A DNA stretch of 64,000 nt from positions 294,846 through 358,845 of the forward strand of contig MNCI01011971.1 in assembly GCA_015680685.1 (NCBI GenBank). Reading direction: 5' to 3'. Position 1 is the first letter of the stretch, and every line of letters begins with the position of its first letter. Made by a program: the position numbers and the translations under genes. The notes under the pieces are model-generated. The model made no database searches and was not told the origin of the DNA. It was given only the letters and a program-made list of their open reading frames with translations. This document shows positions 23,319 through 34,713 of the stretch, piece after piece. The stretch comes from Gnetum montanum. Taxonomy: Eukaryota > Streptophyta > Gnetopsida > Gnetales > Gnetaceae.

Positions 23319-26300
23319 TTGGAGCAAGTTCATCATGAACTCTCTAATGATGCAAATGATGATACCAATCGAAGAGAGCTAGATATCCTTAAAAATTTTA
23401 AACAAAATCCTTTAGAGTTGAAAACTTTACCTACTATCATGAAGTATGCATTCTTGAAAACTAGCAAGCTAGTAGTTATCAACGCGAATCTTGCTTTTGA
23501 ATAGAAACAGATGCTATTGAGGGTGGTCAATAAATGACCAATAACCTTAAGTTGGTCATATCTTGAACTCATAGGGATTGATCCTAGGATATGTTAGCAT
23601 TGTATCTACACTGATCTGACCATGAAGCTAAAGAGGTAGCTGTAGCAATGATTGAATGCCAAATTGTAGTAGATCATCAAAGAGGAAATTAAGTAACTCC
23701 TCAAGGTAAGGTTTATCTATCCCATTGAGGATAGTGAGTGGGTTAGCCTGCTCATGACTGTACCAAAAGGTGACAAGTGTTAGGTTTGCATCAACTTCTA
23801 CCAATTGAATATTGCAATATTCAAAGATCACTTTTTATTGCCATTTTTGGATTAAGTGTTGAATACTATCTCTAGGCATTGCTATTATGGCTTTATGAAT
23901 AGTTATAGTGGCTATAACCAAATCCAGATCACACTAGAGGATTAGGAAAAAATAACATTCACAAGTCCTTAAGGAAATTTTGCATATCAAAAGAAGCCTT
24001 TCAATCTATGCAATGCTCCTATAACATTTCAACACTTGGTCTTGAGCATTTTTCAAGAATAGATTAGTATCAAGGTGGAAGTCTTCATGGATGATGTCTC
24101 CACCTATGGTACTACATTTGAGCAAGCCTTGCACCACCTTGAGTAAGTGCTTAAAAGGTGTGTGGAGATAAATCTTTAGCTTAACTAGTAGAAGAGCCAT
24201 ATTATGGTCTAGAAGGACATTGTACTGGCACATAGAATTTCTTAGGAAGGGATCATAGTAGACCTTGAAAAGATAAGGGTCATCCAAGGAATAACTATCC
24301 AACCAAAAACTATTAAATATGTTTAGTCATTCCTTGGACACAATGGATACTACTAGCATTTTAGAGAGAATTTTACTAAAATTGTAAAACCATTGGTGGA
24401 GCTTTCAAAGAAATATGCTTCATTCATTTAGACCAAGGAATGCGAAAATGCATTTCAAAGCCTTAAGTAGAAGCTTGTAGAAACTCCAATTCTACAAGCA
24501 TCTAACTGGTCTAGACCATTTCATATAATGATAGACACATCAAATTATGCCTTAGGAGCTTGGATTACATAGTTAGACAACAAGAAACATCCATATTACA
24601 TCCACTATGAAAGTTGAAGCATTATGAATGCATAGATAAATTAAACCACAATGGAGAAATAAATAATGGTAATGATGTATTCTCTATAGAATTTTAGGAA
24701 ATATGTGCATGGATACAAAGTGTTTGTGCACATTGACCACAGTGCCATTTGCTTCCTCATGAACAAGCCAACAGTGAACCCTTGTATCATACGGTGGTTG
24801 GTAATCTTATAGGAGTTCAATATTACAATAGTAGATCAAAAGGGGATTGAGAATGTGATCACTGATCACTTATCTTAGTTATGATGGGATAACAAAGAGG
24901 AGGAGAGCCTGCTCTCTAACTAATTCTTTATGAACTCCTCTTTACATGCGCAATAAATGAACAAGTTCTTAATAAATCAAAATGGTATGATGGAATTCCT
25001 ACTTATCTTCTCACTCAAGAGATGTCACAAGATCTAAACTACAAAAAGAAATTATATTTTCTTTATTGGGCCAAATGATTGATGGAAATCAATGGACACC
25101 TTTATAAGGTGTGTGCCAATGGCCTAGTTCATTAGTCTATACCTAATGCTATTCAACTGCACATTCTCTAGGATGCTCATGCAGGTCCTTGTGGGAGTCA
25201 TTATGCAAGCAAACACATGATCATTAAGATCCTAATGGTAGGGTATTATAGGCCAATAATCATCATCAAAGATGCCCACTAATTTATTCACTCTTGTGAA
25301 TGCTATTAATAAGATGATGGGATGATCACTTGAATGGAAGGATCTTAATAGTGAATTCAACCATTGGAACCCTTCAACATCTAGGGCATCAACTTCATTG
25401 GTTCCATCATGCCCATGTCAAATAGAAAGGTGTACATAATTATCATTGATAATTACTACACAAAATGGATAGAAGTAGTAGTTTTCATCAATTGTAGATC
25501 ATCTACTAATACATGGTTTGTATAACAAGATGTTATAAATAATTTTAGGATGCCATGTGCACTAATTTCTAAGAACAAAATTTATTTTACAAGCACTACC
25601 TTTGACAAGCTTATCCAACACTTGGGGGTTGAACATAAACTAGCAACATCCTACCATCCCCAAGGCAATGGTCAAGTAGAAATCACTGATAAGGAGATCA
25701 TGAAGATCTTGATGAGAACGATTAGAAAATATAGGAGAGAGTAGAGCACAAAACTAAATGATGCCCTCTAAGCATACTGCTCAACATGAAAACTTCCTAT
25801 AGGCTACTCTCCCTATGAGCCGGTGTATGGAAAATTACCAATTCTACCTTCCAAATCTAAGCTTCATATACTTTCAATAGCCTATGACATAGACCTTGAC
25901 CTTAGCATAGAAAAAAAAAATATTAATCAACTAGAATGCACTAGATGAAAATTGATTGGTAGCCCTATCCTTGAATGAAGTGCACAAAGCATTATGTAAA
26001 CAATGCCATGACCTTAGGATAAGAAAAGTAAAATTTCAACCTAGAAATAAGGTCCTCTACTAGAACCCCATACATGTACCTCAATGAACTAAGTTTCAAA
26101 CATTGTGGATAGGGCTTTATATCATTTATGAAACATTTTTTCTAGGGCCATCTTGATCTACAAACCTAAAAGCTTGAACAAAAAGAAACTGGTCAACACA
26201 CAACAAGCCAAACCTTTCCATGAGCCCAAGCTAGCGAATGGAAGCAATGTCTCAATGAATGAACAACCTCACTCAATATTTTGGATATTATTTTAAATTA
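23319..26300 (+). pseudogene. E3 pol: RT, RNase H, integrase
   Basis: At 23400-23520 is the pre-RT block (LELKTLPTIMKYAFL). RT follows with VCINFYQLN, KDHFLLPFLD, SGYNQIQI and an intact catalytic FMDD at 24084-24095. The connection has LKRC.EINL. RNase H spans about 24520-24880 and ends KGIENVITDHLS. The integrase core is at about 25430-25760 with Y.TKWIEVVVF, then HLGVEHKLATSYHPQGNGQ and VEITDKEI with the catalytic Glu. The following YSPYEPVYGKLP matches the post-core segment. The late GPF/Y module has decayed (WIGLY, about 26105). Many TAG and TAA codons replace Gln or Trp, so no enzyme can be made. The order and wording fit Athila-type pol. Confidence 0.85.
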
Positions 26301-28380
26301 TTCATGGGGGAGATGGTCATCCATGGTAATCAGTTAAGGTGGCTCCTCAGTTTTTCCAAATTTTTTTGTTTTACACTTTGTTATTTTTCCAAATTTTTGT
26401 TTAACAACATAATTCAAATATTTTATTTTTATTAAAATTTTTACAATTTCTTTTATACTTTTTCTTATTTTGGTGTGAATTTTCCTTATTTTCTAATAAA
26501 ATTACTTTATTTACAATAGGACATAGTGGTGTTGTAGCTATTTGCTAATGGTGGTTTGTAGTTAACATTTTTGATTGCTAATGTCTAGTTTCTATTTTTG
26601 AATTTTGATGATTGATAACTAAGACATAGTTTCTTTTTCATGGAATAGGTAGTGAGTCGATGTCATCCATCAATTCAAAAAATTTATGGTTTTTCTTGTT
26701 TTGGAAACATAAGGTTGCTTCTCATTAATTAATCCTTAACAAACATATGATCTTGGTAGTTTCTAGTATTGGGAAAGACTCAAAGGTTTGAAAAATGTGT
26801 GACTTCAAGGGGATTCAAAGCTCTCTATGCCTTCTACCATCTTGAGTGCAAGTGTGTTTTTCATAGATCTCTTAACATTCCATGTTTACGAATAACAAGA
26901 AGTTGAATAATCCTTTACATGGTGTGGTTCCCATTCAAAAATCTATAAAAAGTTATGGGAATTCAAAGCACATCCCTTCAACACAATAAATGGGCTACAA
27001 GAATTGGTTATGGGACCAGAAAGAGATGCAACCCATGCCTGAAGGTCTCCTCTAACTAAAGCACTTGCTCTCTTCTTGTTTCTATTTTCTTCTCTAAAGG
27101 AATGATGTTTGACCTATGGGATCATTCATGTATTTCAAGGGGATGTATTGGTCTTAGAGTGGTAATGCAAAGTCACTAAACATGGTTGGTTTTGTTCTAG
27201 ACAAAGGATGGACTCTATCAGATCATTTAACCATCAATTCCACAAGGGACATCATGTGACCAATATTAGGAACTCCATTCTACTCTCTTTATCATCCATT
27301 AATGATTCCATAACTCTCCTTACTACTAGTTATCCATGTTTTCATCCAATATCTTAGTTTGATGTGTTGAAATTTTTAAATAGATTCCTTGGGTTTGGTC
27401 CTTAACGCTTCATAACTATTAATCAACTATGGGGCCCACAGACTTCTTAGATGAGGTTGTGCAAGGGAGAAAAGGGCATGTGTCACTATGGGGAGGATCC
27501 ACTTGCATATCTTATGGTTTAGTTAGTTAAGTTCCTTACCCTTAGATGTTGCTGCAATCAGATCTTTTATGCACTCCATCGTGCATCCAACTCTGTGCTC
27601 CTTAAAGTATTTTTCTTCATAAGATCTCATTCTCTAATTATTTCTCAATTTTATAAGCTTTGAAATACTCTTATAATATTTTCATCATATTCATGGCTTT
27701 TTGGGCCATTTGATCCTCATTTCATGTGAAAATTCATTTTTTTATTACTTTTGACAAAGTCAACAATGGTCAATAGCCACATCGACTAGGCCGCATTGAC
27801 AGAACATAAAAATTCTATAAATATAACCTAAAAATTTAAAATTTTGATCATTTTCTTAAAAATTGGAGGGGTATTTTTTTAATTTTTCAAAGCGCATAAC
27901 TTTTACACCATTTTTCCAAATCACTCCATTCTTCGATCTTGTGGCTATTAAAGGTATGCTCTTAATCATGGGGACCACAAACCTTAGGTTTCTAACAAAA
28001 AATTTTCAAAATTTTTCCAACTTCTCCATAGGGTTAATGAATAAAATAATATTAAACCATCAATTTTTGAGAGTTTAACCCTTCCAAAAAACTCTAGCAG
28101 ACCTAAAATTGCTTATTAATATTAAAACAAGAGTAAAATAATAATAGAAATGATCAAATCATCCATGATTACAACTTAGCCAAGTGTAACTTTTCTAAAA
28201 AGGTAAGGTATTCCAATTGTTTCAAGTTACATGTTAAATGCTAACCCTTGGTCATGATGTGATTATAGATGTTACCAAAACTAAAATAGCTGCAAGAAGG
28301 AGGACCATCCCAACAAAGGGACAAATGAGCTAGAGCAAGAAGGGACTAGTAAGAACAAGCCCTAGAGTAGGTACTAGAAA
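26301..28380 (+). other. E3 spacer between pol and extra frame
   Basis: This is about 2 kb with T-rich tracts at 26350-26480 and no supportable gene. At about 27778-27800 a CATCGACTAGGCC word resembles the LTR and is followed by TTCTATAAATATAA. This could be an internal promoter-like site, but the match is short. The open frame at 27863-28078 is AT-rich and unrecognised. Confidence 0.45.
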
Positions 28381-31075
28381 CTCATGCAACAAGACCTCTT
28401 TAGCAAAATCATAAAGTGGAATATATCTAATAGATTCTTGAATAAGAGGTTTCAACTAAATAATATTAAAGAGAAAAGCCACTAGGGCCCATGCCAAGAC
28501 TTGAGGTCACATTAATATAATCCTGCCTTGATATGATCAATCCTCATGATGTCCAATGCTCCATTCTCTAAGAACTAAAGTTTGGACCATTCTTAGAACA
28601 TGGTCCACCAAAAGTTAATACATAACTACAAAACTCTTCCATGTGGCCAACCATCACTTCTAGTGGAAAGTGGTACATGGGAGAGACATATCTCTTCTAG
28701 GATAGTGGTAAGGTAGGAGCCATTATGAGAATTAAGGACATTTAGGTTTCCTATTCAATGGAAGATATTGTGAAAGCTCTTGGTCTACCTAATTCTAGAA
28801 CCCATATAGTAGAGATCTCCATGCAAGTAGACCTAGAGGTAAAAAATCAGTGGACCAAGTGGTGTTATGGGATTGACCATAAGGAGTTTGGCATGCTCAC
28901 AATAGCATAGTGCATATACTTCAAGATAATGGATTATCACCTCAATCCAATGATAAGGCCTAGCAAGGTGACTACTTTGTCCACTAGTGCATGTGAAAAT
29001 TTAAGTAAGAAATTCCACATAAACCTTCCATAGCTAATCTATCTAGAGATGCAAAAGCACTTCAAGGAAAATGAATGTGAAACAAAAACCCTACCCTTTC
29101 CATGCATTATCAAGAAACTCTATAAAATGGTAGGGATAGTCCACTATACAAATGACATAATCAAGCATATTCCCATTACCTTCTTGTTTCAAATGATGAA
29201 TGATTAGATCCCTACCATGTCCAAGAAACAGAAGTAGCAACCACCACCTCCACCATTCACATAGGAAACAAAAGTAAAAGAATACATTGCCATTAAGTGT
29301 TTGCATGAAATCCAAAAGCAGATCTTGCATGACTGGGAGTAGTAAGTAAGAACTAGCCATCACGATCCATCTACATACCATATTACAATGATTTACCTCA
29401 ATGGAGTGATTCAAATAATTAGTTAGATAGAGGAATATGGATAAATATTCTTAGCCCAAAGAACATAGCTACCCACAAGGTTGAATCTTAGTACTCAAGA
29501 GGTAATGGTGTCTCTTTTGCAACTACAACAATTCCTAGAAATATTTGAAAATGCCACTACCTTTTCAATGTACTTGGAGGAGGACTAGGGGGAAACTACC
29601 TTGATGATGTAGTACTAAGGGTAAGAGATAGCAGTGAAAGTATTTGTTGATTAAATTATTGAAGAACTAAACACACCTGTAGTGCTTGTACCATACATTT
29701 CTACACTCAGAGATGTGCAAACATTTATAGAAGTTATTAGCAACTGATTAAGTTTAGCCAAGCATGAGGAGTTGCTAGATCAACTAGTGGGAATTGGGAA
29801 ACTAATTTCAAATATCTTTGATTTTTTAGATAACATCACCATAACCTAGCTAAAGCTACTTGAGGTAAAGGGAAAATTCATCATTTTGGAAGGAAAACAT
29901 GAAATGGCTCAAGTGCAAAACCAACACTTGGCCATGAAGGTTTCCAAATTAAGAGCCCCCCTTGCTAATATTGTGCTCCTTAAGCCTGCACTAAAAAGAG
30001 ATTAATATTTTTAATAGATTTAGAAAAGACTTAAATAGGTTGAGATAGGGATGTTAATAGCCATCCTTGACCAATCCGTGGCCAAGGCCAAGACATATTC
30101 AGTTCAAAAGAACTTGGTCCAGATGTAGCAAGAGAATGAGATGTTGACCATAGAGAATCATCATCTATGGAATGTTGATGTGTAGAAATAGTAGATGAAA
30201 GAATTCATCTATCAATTGTAGGAGTAGCTAGCTAGGTTAAACAATAAACTTGAAAAATTAGTGGCCAAAAATGAAAATCTCTAAATGGAGGAAGTCTATG
30301 CCTTACACCAAAAATCTACAATTGAGATTACCACCTAGAAGAATGAGGCTCTTAAGTTTCAGAGAGTAAAAAATCACTATAGAGATTAGGTTGGCCTACA
30401 AAAGGAATTTAATGAAAAACACATTCATATGCCCAAGGAAAAAGTTAATGAGACCATCCAATAGCTCTACCAAGGAAAAGATATGTGTCAACCTATCATT
30501 GATGGGATGGATGCCTACAACAAAGTAGAGATCTACATGAAGGATTTGTAGATTGAAGAGATGATAAAATACATGGATCTTGCAATCTCTAATATGCAAA
30601 CTTGACAATGCTGACTACTAGATTACCATGGTCAATGCTAGAGAGACAAGTGACCAACTTGTACTAGCTATACAAAGTAGAGTTCCAAGCAAAATCTTGA
30701 GACTACAAATGTTGAACTTGAAGTTCTCTAGGCAAGATTCACTAATCAAAGATCAACTATTGAAAACCTAGCTAGAAGAATGAATTATTACTAGGAATTG
30801 TAGAATGTAATTAGGGCATTTAACATCGAATGCAAAAAATTTGTTAGCTAGTTCATAAATGTTAAGGAGTTGTTCCTAATAATGCCATATCCTTATGATG
30901 AGCTCACACCAACCCACATTGGTGAAGTTGTGTGGACCATGCATGATCCTAGGAGTAAGGAAGAGAAGATGAAAGCATTTGTTCAATGCCTTTCATCTTC
31001 CATCGAAAGTTGTAGCTATAGTAGGAAAACCAAAATAGCCTCAAACACCACATGTGCCTGAAGTAAGAGAAGGTC
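28381..31075 (+). pseudogene. E3 post-integrase frame, N part unknown, C part coiled coil
   Basis: A decayed plus-strand frame lies where Athila elements carry their env-like ORF. The first half reads for example EDIVKALGLPNSRTHIVEI and then ACENLSKKFHINLP. The second half (about 29550-31070) is rich in Lys, Glu, Leu and Asn with heptad-like runs such as LNNKLEKLVAKNENL and EVYALHQKSTIEITT, typical of a coiled coil. Nonsense codons sit mostly where Gln is expected. I cannot name the protein, and no clear transmembrane or signal segment is seen in what I could read. Alternatives are an element-specific accessory protein or a captured host coiled-coil sequence. Confidence 0.45.
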
Positions 31076-31328
31076 TTTCAGAACCTCCAATACCTAGGAT
31101 TGTTTAATATTATTCATCATCTTTGCATCATTAAAGGGATTATGTTTGTTAATTTTGTTCTAGTATTTAATTTTGTATTCTTGAATAACAAAATAATTTT
31201 TTAATGATTGTATATCTGTATACTTGCACACTTAGAGTGTTTTTGTATTTGTTGTGTTTCTATCATTAGTTAATAATTCCATACCTTCCTAAATTTATAA
31301 AGAACTTGAGAACAAGTTTATTTTTCAG

Positions 31329-31339
31329 TTGTGGGGGTA
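31329..31339 (+). other. E3 polypurine tract
   Basis: TTGTGGGGGTA lies directly before the LTR start TGATGAATCATAA. Position and G-rich composition fit a PPT. Confidence 0.75.
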
Positions 31340-32225
31340 TGATGAATCATAAATTGGTTATTAACTAGGCCTTGTCAACCAGGTCCCATCGACACATGAT
31401 TTGATACATTGATGTGGCCCCATCGACGACATGTCTATTTTTTTCTATAAAGACATGTGCATCCACTGTGTTTATGAAATATCTTATCATAGTTATAGTG
31501 AAGCTCTTGCAATTTTTTCATTTGAATGTTAGAATATTTTTCTAAGTGCCCACAATAAGAGTCAAGAGTGTATAGATCTTTACTTGAGCACTGCTGTACC
31601 TAAGCATGGTAGTGTGTGTGGAAATAAAGATAAGCTTTTTGATAAACCTTGTAGCAATTTGAAATTGCTTAATTATTCATTTATGCATGTAATTTTTTTA
31701 AAAATTTTCTTTAATTCTTTAAGTAATTAAATAATTAATTAGGCTAAATTAAGCTAGATTAAATACTAATTAATTAAACACATAAGTATGACCACTTCAA
31801 CCATATTCTTGGCACTTGGTAATCCTAGTAACCCTTAATTTTTGGTAACCCAACAACATTAAATGTGTTCAGAATGTGGATGATGTGTGGAAATGGATGC
31901 TTATGTTAGGATTAGTTAGATGTAGCTAGTTAGATTAAATTAGAAATTTAATTATTTTATTTTTACTCATTATTTTTTACCCTTAGCCAAGTTAAAACAA
32001 AAAACATAAAAAATGATAAAAATAATATGCTTTAGTTGCACTTAATCATACCTTTGCATTTCACAAGTCTAATTGGCAAGATAATGATTGTAGTGATTAG
32101 TTTCACTTCTTAGAGACTAGTGTGCTGAGAAGGCTATAAGTCCATAAAATTCGACCAGATTATGCATGAACACTTAGTGATTTGTATGGTTGGGTGCAGG
32201 GTCTACTTGCTACTCATCAAATCCA
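31340..32225 (+). repeat. E3 3' LTR
   Basis: The LTR is about 886 bp, starting TGATGAATCATAA and ending near AAATCCA. It contains a TTCTATAAAGAC TATA-like element at about 31448. The upstream part has repeated CATCGAC words. The exact 3' end is uncertain by a few bases and was placed where the host integrase frame resumes. Confidence 0.7.
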
Positions 32226-32585
32226 TTTTAATCACTAATTTATTTTCTATTTTGAAGAAATCTCTATTTTTACTAGCAGTTAGGTTATTTGAAACCTTTT
32301 TTGTATCAAGAAATTCTAGAATTTGATCATACCAATTTTCCTCATGAATATTTATCACACATATTTCATTTTTTCTAGCCATTAACTTGGCTAGTTTCAT
32401 TCCGTTAATAGTTTTGCACATTTCAAATGAAAATTTGAAACTTTGAAGCTTTATGATCCACTTTCCTCTCTTCAATACAATTTCATTTTTGGATAAGGAT
32501 TGTTTAACTGTAGGTTCTATTAGCATAATATGAACTAAGAAACTTTCCAAGTAATCTTTGAAATGTAGAAGTGCCTTAAAATTTA
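32226..32585 (-). pseudogene. E2 RNase H (canonical, C-terminal half) and linker to integrase
   Basis: The minus frame reads KALLHFKDYLESF, then KQSLSKNEIVLKRGKWIIKL and KFSFEMCKTINGMKLAKLMA. This matches the last part of the usual Ty3/gypsy RNase H (QP...L.K.....R..KW...L..F.........KG..LAD..A). A WYDQILEFL linker toward integrase follows. The N-terminal half of the domain and the RT thumb are missing: only about 60 bases separate it from the RT palm. The tail continues across E3 into the integrase at 23259. Confidence 0.65.
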
Positions 32586-33280
32586 CAAATCCTTATTTTG
32601 TAAGTTTGAATAATTTGACTCTAAATATTTTTTGGATGTTAACTAATCTGAACCATAATGGACTCACCTATTAAATCTTTAAAGGCTAAATCCATTGCTC
32701 TTTGAAAAATAGCTCTAGAATTTGACAATCAAAAGAGCAATGTGATAAATGCTATTTTATATTTGTCACCCTTATCTACCATGATCTAATTATAGCTTAA
32801 AAATCCATCTAAGAAAGAATATAATTAACATCCTGATACTTTGTTTATCATTTCATCAATTCTAGGAAGTAGGTATTTATCTTTTTCTGAAGCTTCATTC
32901 AAATTTCTAAAATCTACACAAAGCCTAATATCACCATTTTTCTTTCTTACTGGAATAAGGTTAGCAAGCTTTGTTGAATGTTAGATTGGATATGTGATTC
33001 AGGATTGTAATAACTTCTTGATCTTAGCTTTCATAGCTAGCTCAAATGATNTTTTTTTTAAACTCATGTTTATAATCAATCAATTTTTAGGAATATAATT
33101 TGTCTTAAAACTTGATGTTTTCTTAGGTATTATTTGACTTTCAGATTCTTTGTTATTCCTTAAGAATTTAAGAAATTGATCATCATCTTCAAAAACTTGT
33201 AAATGCTTTATGTTATTTGGTATTGATGGCTGATATTCATTCTCAATTTTAACACCCTCATAACTTTCTATCCTTTTCAC
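32586..33280 (-). pseudogene. E2 reverse transcriptase
   Basis: The core at about 32990-32830 reads ANLIPVRKKNGDIRLCVDF, then RNLNEASEKDKYLLPRIDEM, which is unmistakable plant Ty3/gypsy RT. Motif A (FLDGF) is kept after one stop. The FQRAMDLAFKDLIG block is at about 32690. The YxDD motif that should follow at about 32640 is destroyed by a frameshift. The preceding part (33280-33080) is a linker with PSIPNNIKHLQVFEDDDQF that leads on from the RNase H domain. A single N at 33051 adds uncertainty. RT would copy element RNA to DNA in the particle. Confidence 0.8.
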
Positions 33281-33287
33281 ATTTAAT

Positions 33288-33786
33288 CATGAAGCTACTA
33301 TTGCTAAATCATCTACTATATAGTTTTATTTCCTATCTATATGTCCTATTTTGTAGTGATGAAATTTATTGAACATTTTGCAGATGAACTATTTATAAGG
33401 TCACAAGAATGAGCTTTTTGTCACACAATTACCTTTAACTTGTTCTAAAACTAATCTTGAGTCTCCTTTTATGATGATTTCCTTGATTCCCTTTTCCAAT
33501 GTTGTTTTAATTCCAATACAAAAAGCTTCATATTTGGCCTTGTTTTTTGTACAAGAAAAAGATAAATGAATTCCTTGAATATTTTTTGGGAATCATCCTT
33601 TACTATAACTATTCCAACTCCATCACCTTTTGAGTCATAAGAACCATCGAAGTATAGTTCCCATTTGTTCTCATCTTGAAATTCTTCATTTTCCAAGTTA
33701 TCTTCTTCTTGAAGTGTGTAGATTCTAGTTTCAAAAGCTCTTGTTTTAATAAATTTTTTTCTTTCCATTTGAACTAATGTTTTCAC
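33288..33786 (-). pseudogene. E2 RNase H domain located upstream of RT
   Basis: The minus frame reads KWELYFDGSYDSKGDGVGIV at about 33690-33630, with the first catalytic Asp in YFDGS. After one frameshift comes KGDSRLVLEQVKGN (about 33460) with the Asp of GDS, and at the end VDDLAIVAS (about 33310) with the last acidic pair. This is a complete-length, diverged RNase H of the extra type known from Tat elements. In those the extra copy normally follows the canonical one. Here it lies between protease and RT, and the canonical remnant lies after RT. The linker to RT reads on without a visible rearrangement. Confidence 0.75.
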
Positions 33787-34069
33787 TCATCAAAGGCTCA
33801 TTATAAATGTATATTTGATTTGGTTCTATCCACATATTTGAATAATTTGTTGATATGTATACTGAGAAATTCTTACTCCAACTTCTGCACAACAAAAGAA
33901 TATGTGAATCTAGTATATCTACTACTTGAATAGTTAATCTACTTTTTATATGAGGTTTAGAAGTAATTTATAATGGAACATTGGGTAACTAACCCATAAT
34001 CTCCACTTTGCTTTTGTCCACCTAAACAATCTTTTTATTTGATTTTTTTGGAATCATACCATGTTGTTT

Positions 34070-34399
34070 TCATATAGATAATGGCATGATAGTGGATGTA
34101 GCTCCAAAATCAACCAAATAATTGTGAAGATACATATCCTTTAACTTCATTGTCAATAAAAAAGGAGGATATTCTTTATCAAGAGTACACTCAAAGCTAG
34201 TTTTTATTATCTTGTTAATGTTAGATACATAGGTTAACTCTAACTCTCCAACTTTCTTTTTACTATTAATGAACTCTAAAGCCTTTTCTTGTTGATCTTC
34301 TATTTTTAGTAATTGATATATGCTAATATTTTCCTTGACATTTTTAAGATCTTGAATCAAATTGTATTCTCTATCTCCATAAAAGGTTGGTTTCTTCAT
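34070..34399 (-). pseudogene. E2 aspartic protease
   Basis: The frame has the pre-protease block YNLIQDLKNVKENISIYQLL common in plant Ty3/gypsy pol and ends in PPFLLTMKLKDMYLHNYLV, then DFGATSTIMPLS. The catalytic D-S-G has become D-F-G, while the Asp remains. The protein is cut after the active-site region. No gag is visible between this frame and the PBS at 34706. Confidence 0.8.
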
Positions 34400-34688
34400 C
34401 CATTTATTAAGAGTTTGATTTTGAGTACTTTGCTCTAATTGATCTTCTTATCCTTTTGGTCTTTACTCCACTACTTATTCTAGACTCATAAACCTTTTTC
34501 TATTTTTCTTGTAATTAATAATTAGTCTTATAATCAAGAATTTCTTTGGAACCCTTGAAATCTTCCAAACTATTAGCCTATTTGATCATGAACTAAAAAT
34601 AGTATCTAATTTTTATAACCCTTCTACCAAAAAGAGCTATTGGTGTGCTAGGACTATCAATCTTATGAACTTAGAGGAAAAATTTTCA

Positions 34689-34706
34689 GCCCTGCTTCTA
34701 GTGCTA
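34689..34706 (-). other. E2 primer-binding site
   Basis: The minus strand reads TAGCACTAGAAGCAGGGC a few bases inside the 5' LTR end. It matches TGGTGCTAGAAGAAGGGG (E8) and TGGTGCTAGACGAAGGGC (E5) apart from changes mostly explained by transitions. A tRNA 3' end would pair here; the tRNA species is not identified. Confidence 0.75.
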
Positions 34707-34713
34707 AAATAAC

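Larger units (their letters stand above)
23260..32225 (+). mobile_element. E3: Athila-type Ty3/gypsy element nested in E2
   Basis: An LTR remnant starts at 23260 (TGATGAATTGTAAATTGG) and the 3' LTR at 31340 (TGATGAATCATAAATTGG). Removing 23260-32225 restores the E2 frame. The flanking bases TTCT (23256-23259) and TTTT (32226-32229) may be a decayed target duplication. Most of the 5' LTR, the PBS, gag and protease are missing. RT through integrase is on the plus strand, then a spacer, an extra frame, the PPT and the 3' LTR. RT wording such as FMDD...YGTTFEQ and the LLPF motif point to the Athila lineage. Confidence 0.8.

Noticed and set aside
27770-27860. Possible extra LTR with CATCGACTAGGCC and a TATA-like word in E3
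   Set aside because: Only a short match to the E3 LTR; no LTR ends, PBS or PPT nearby.
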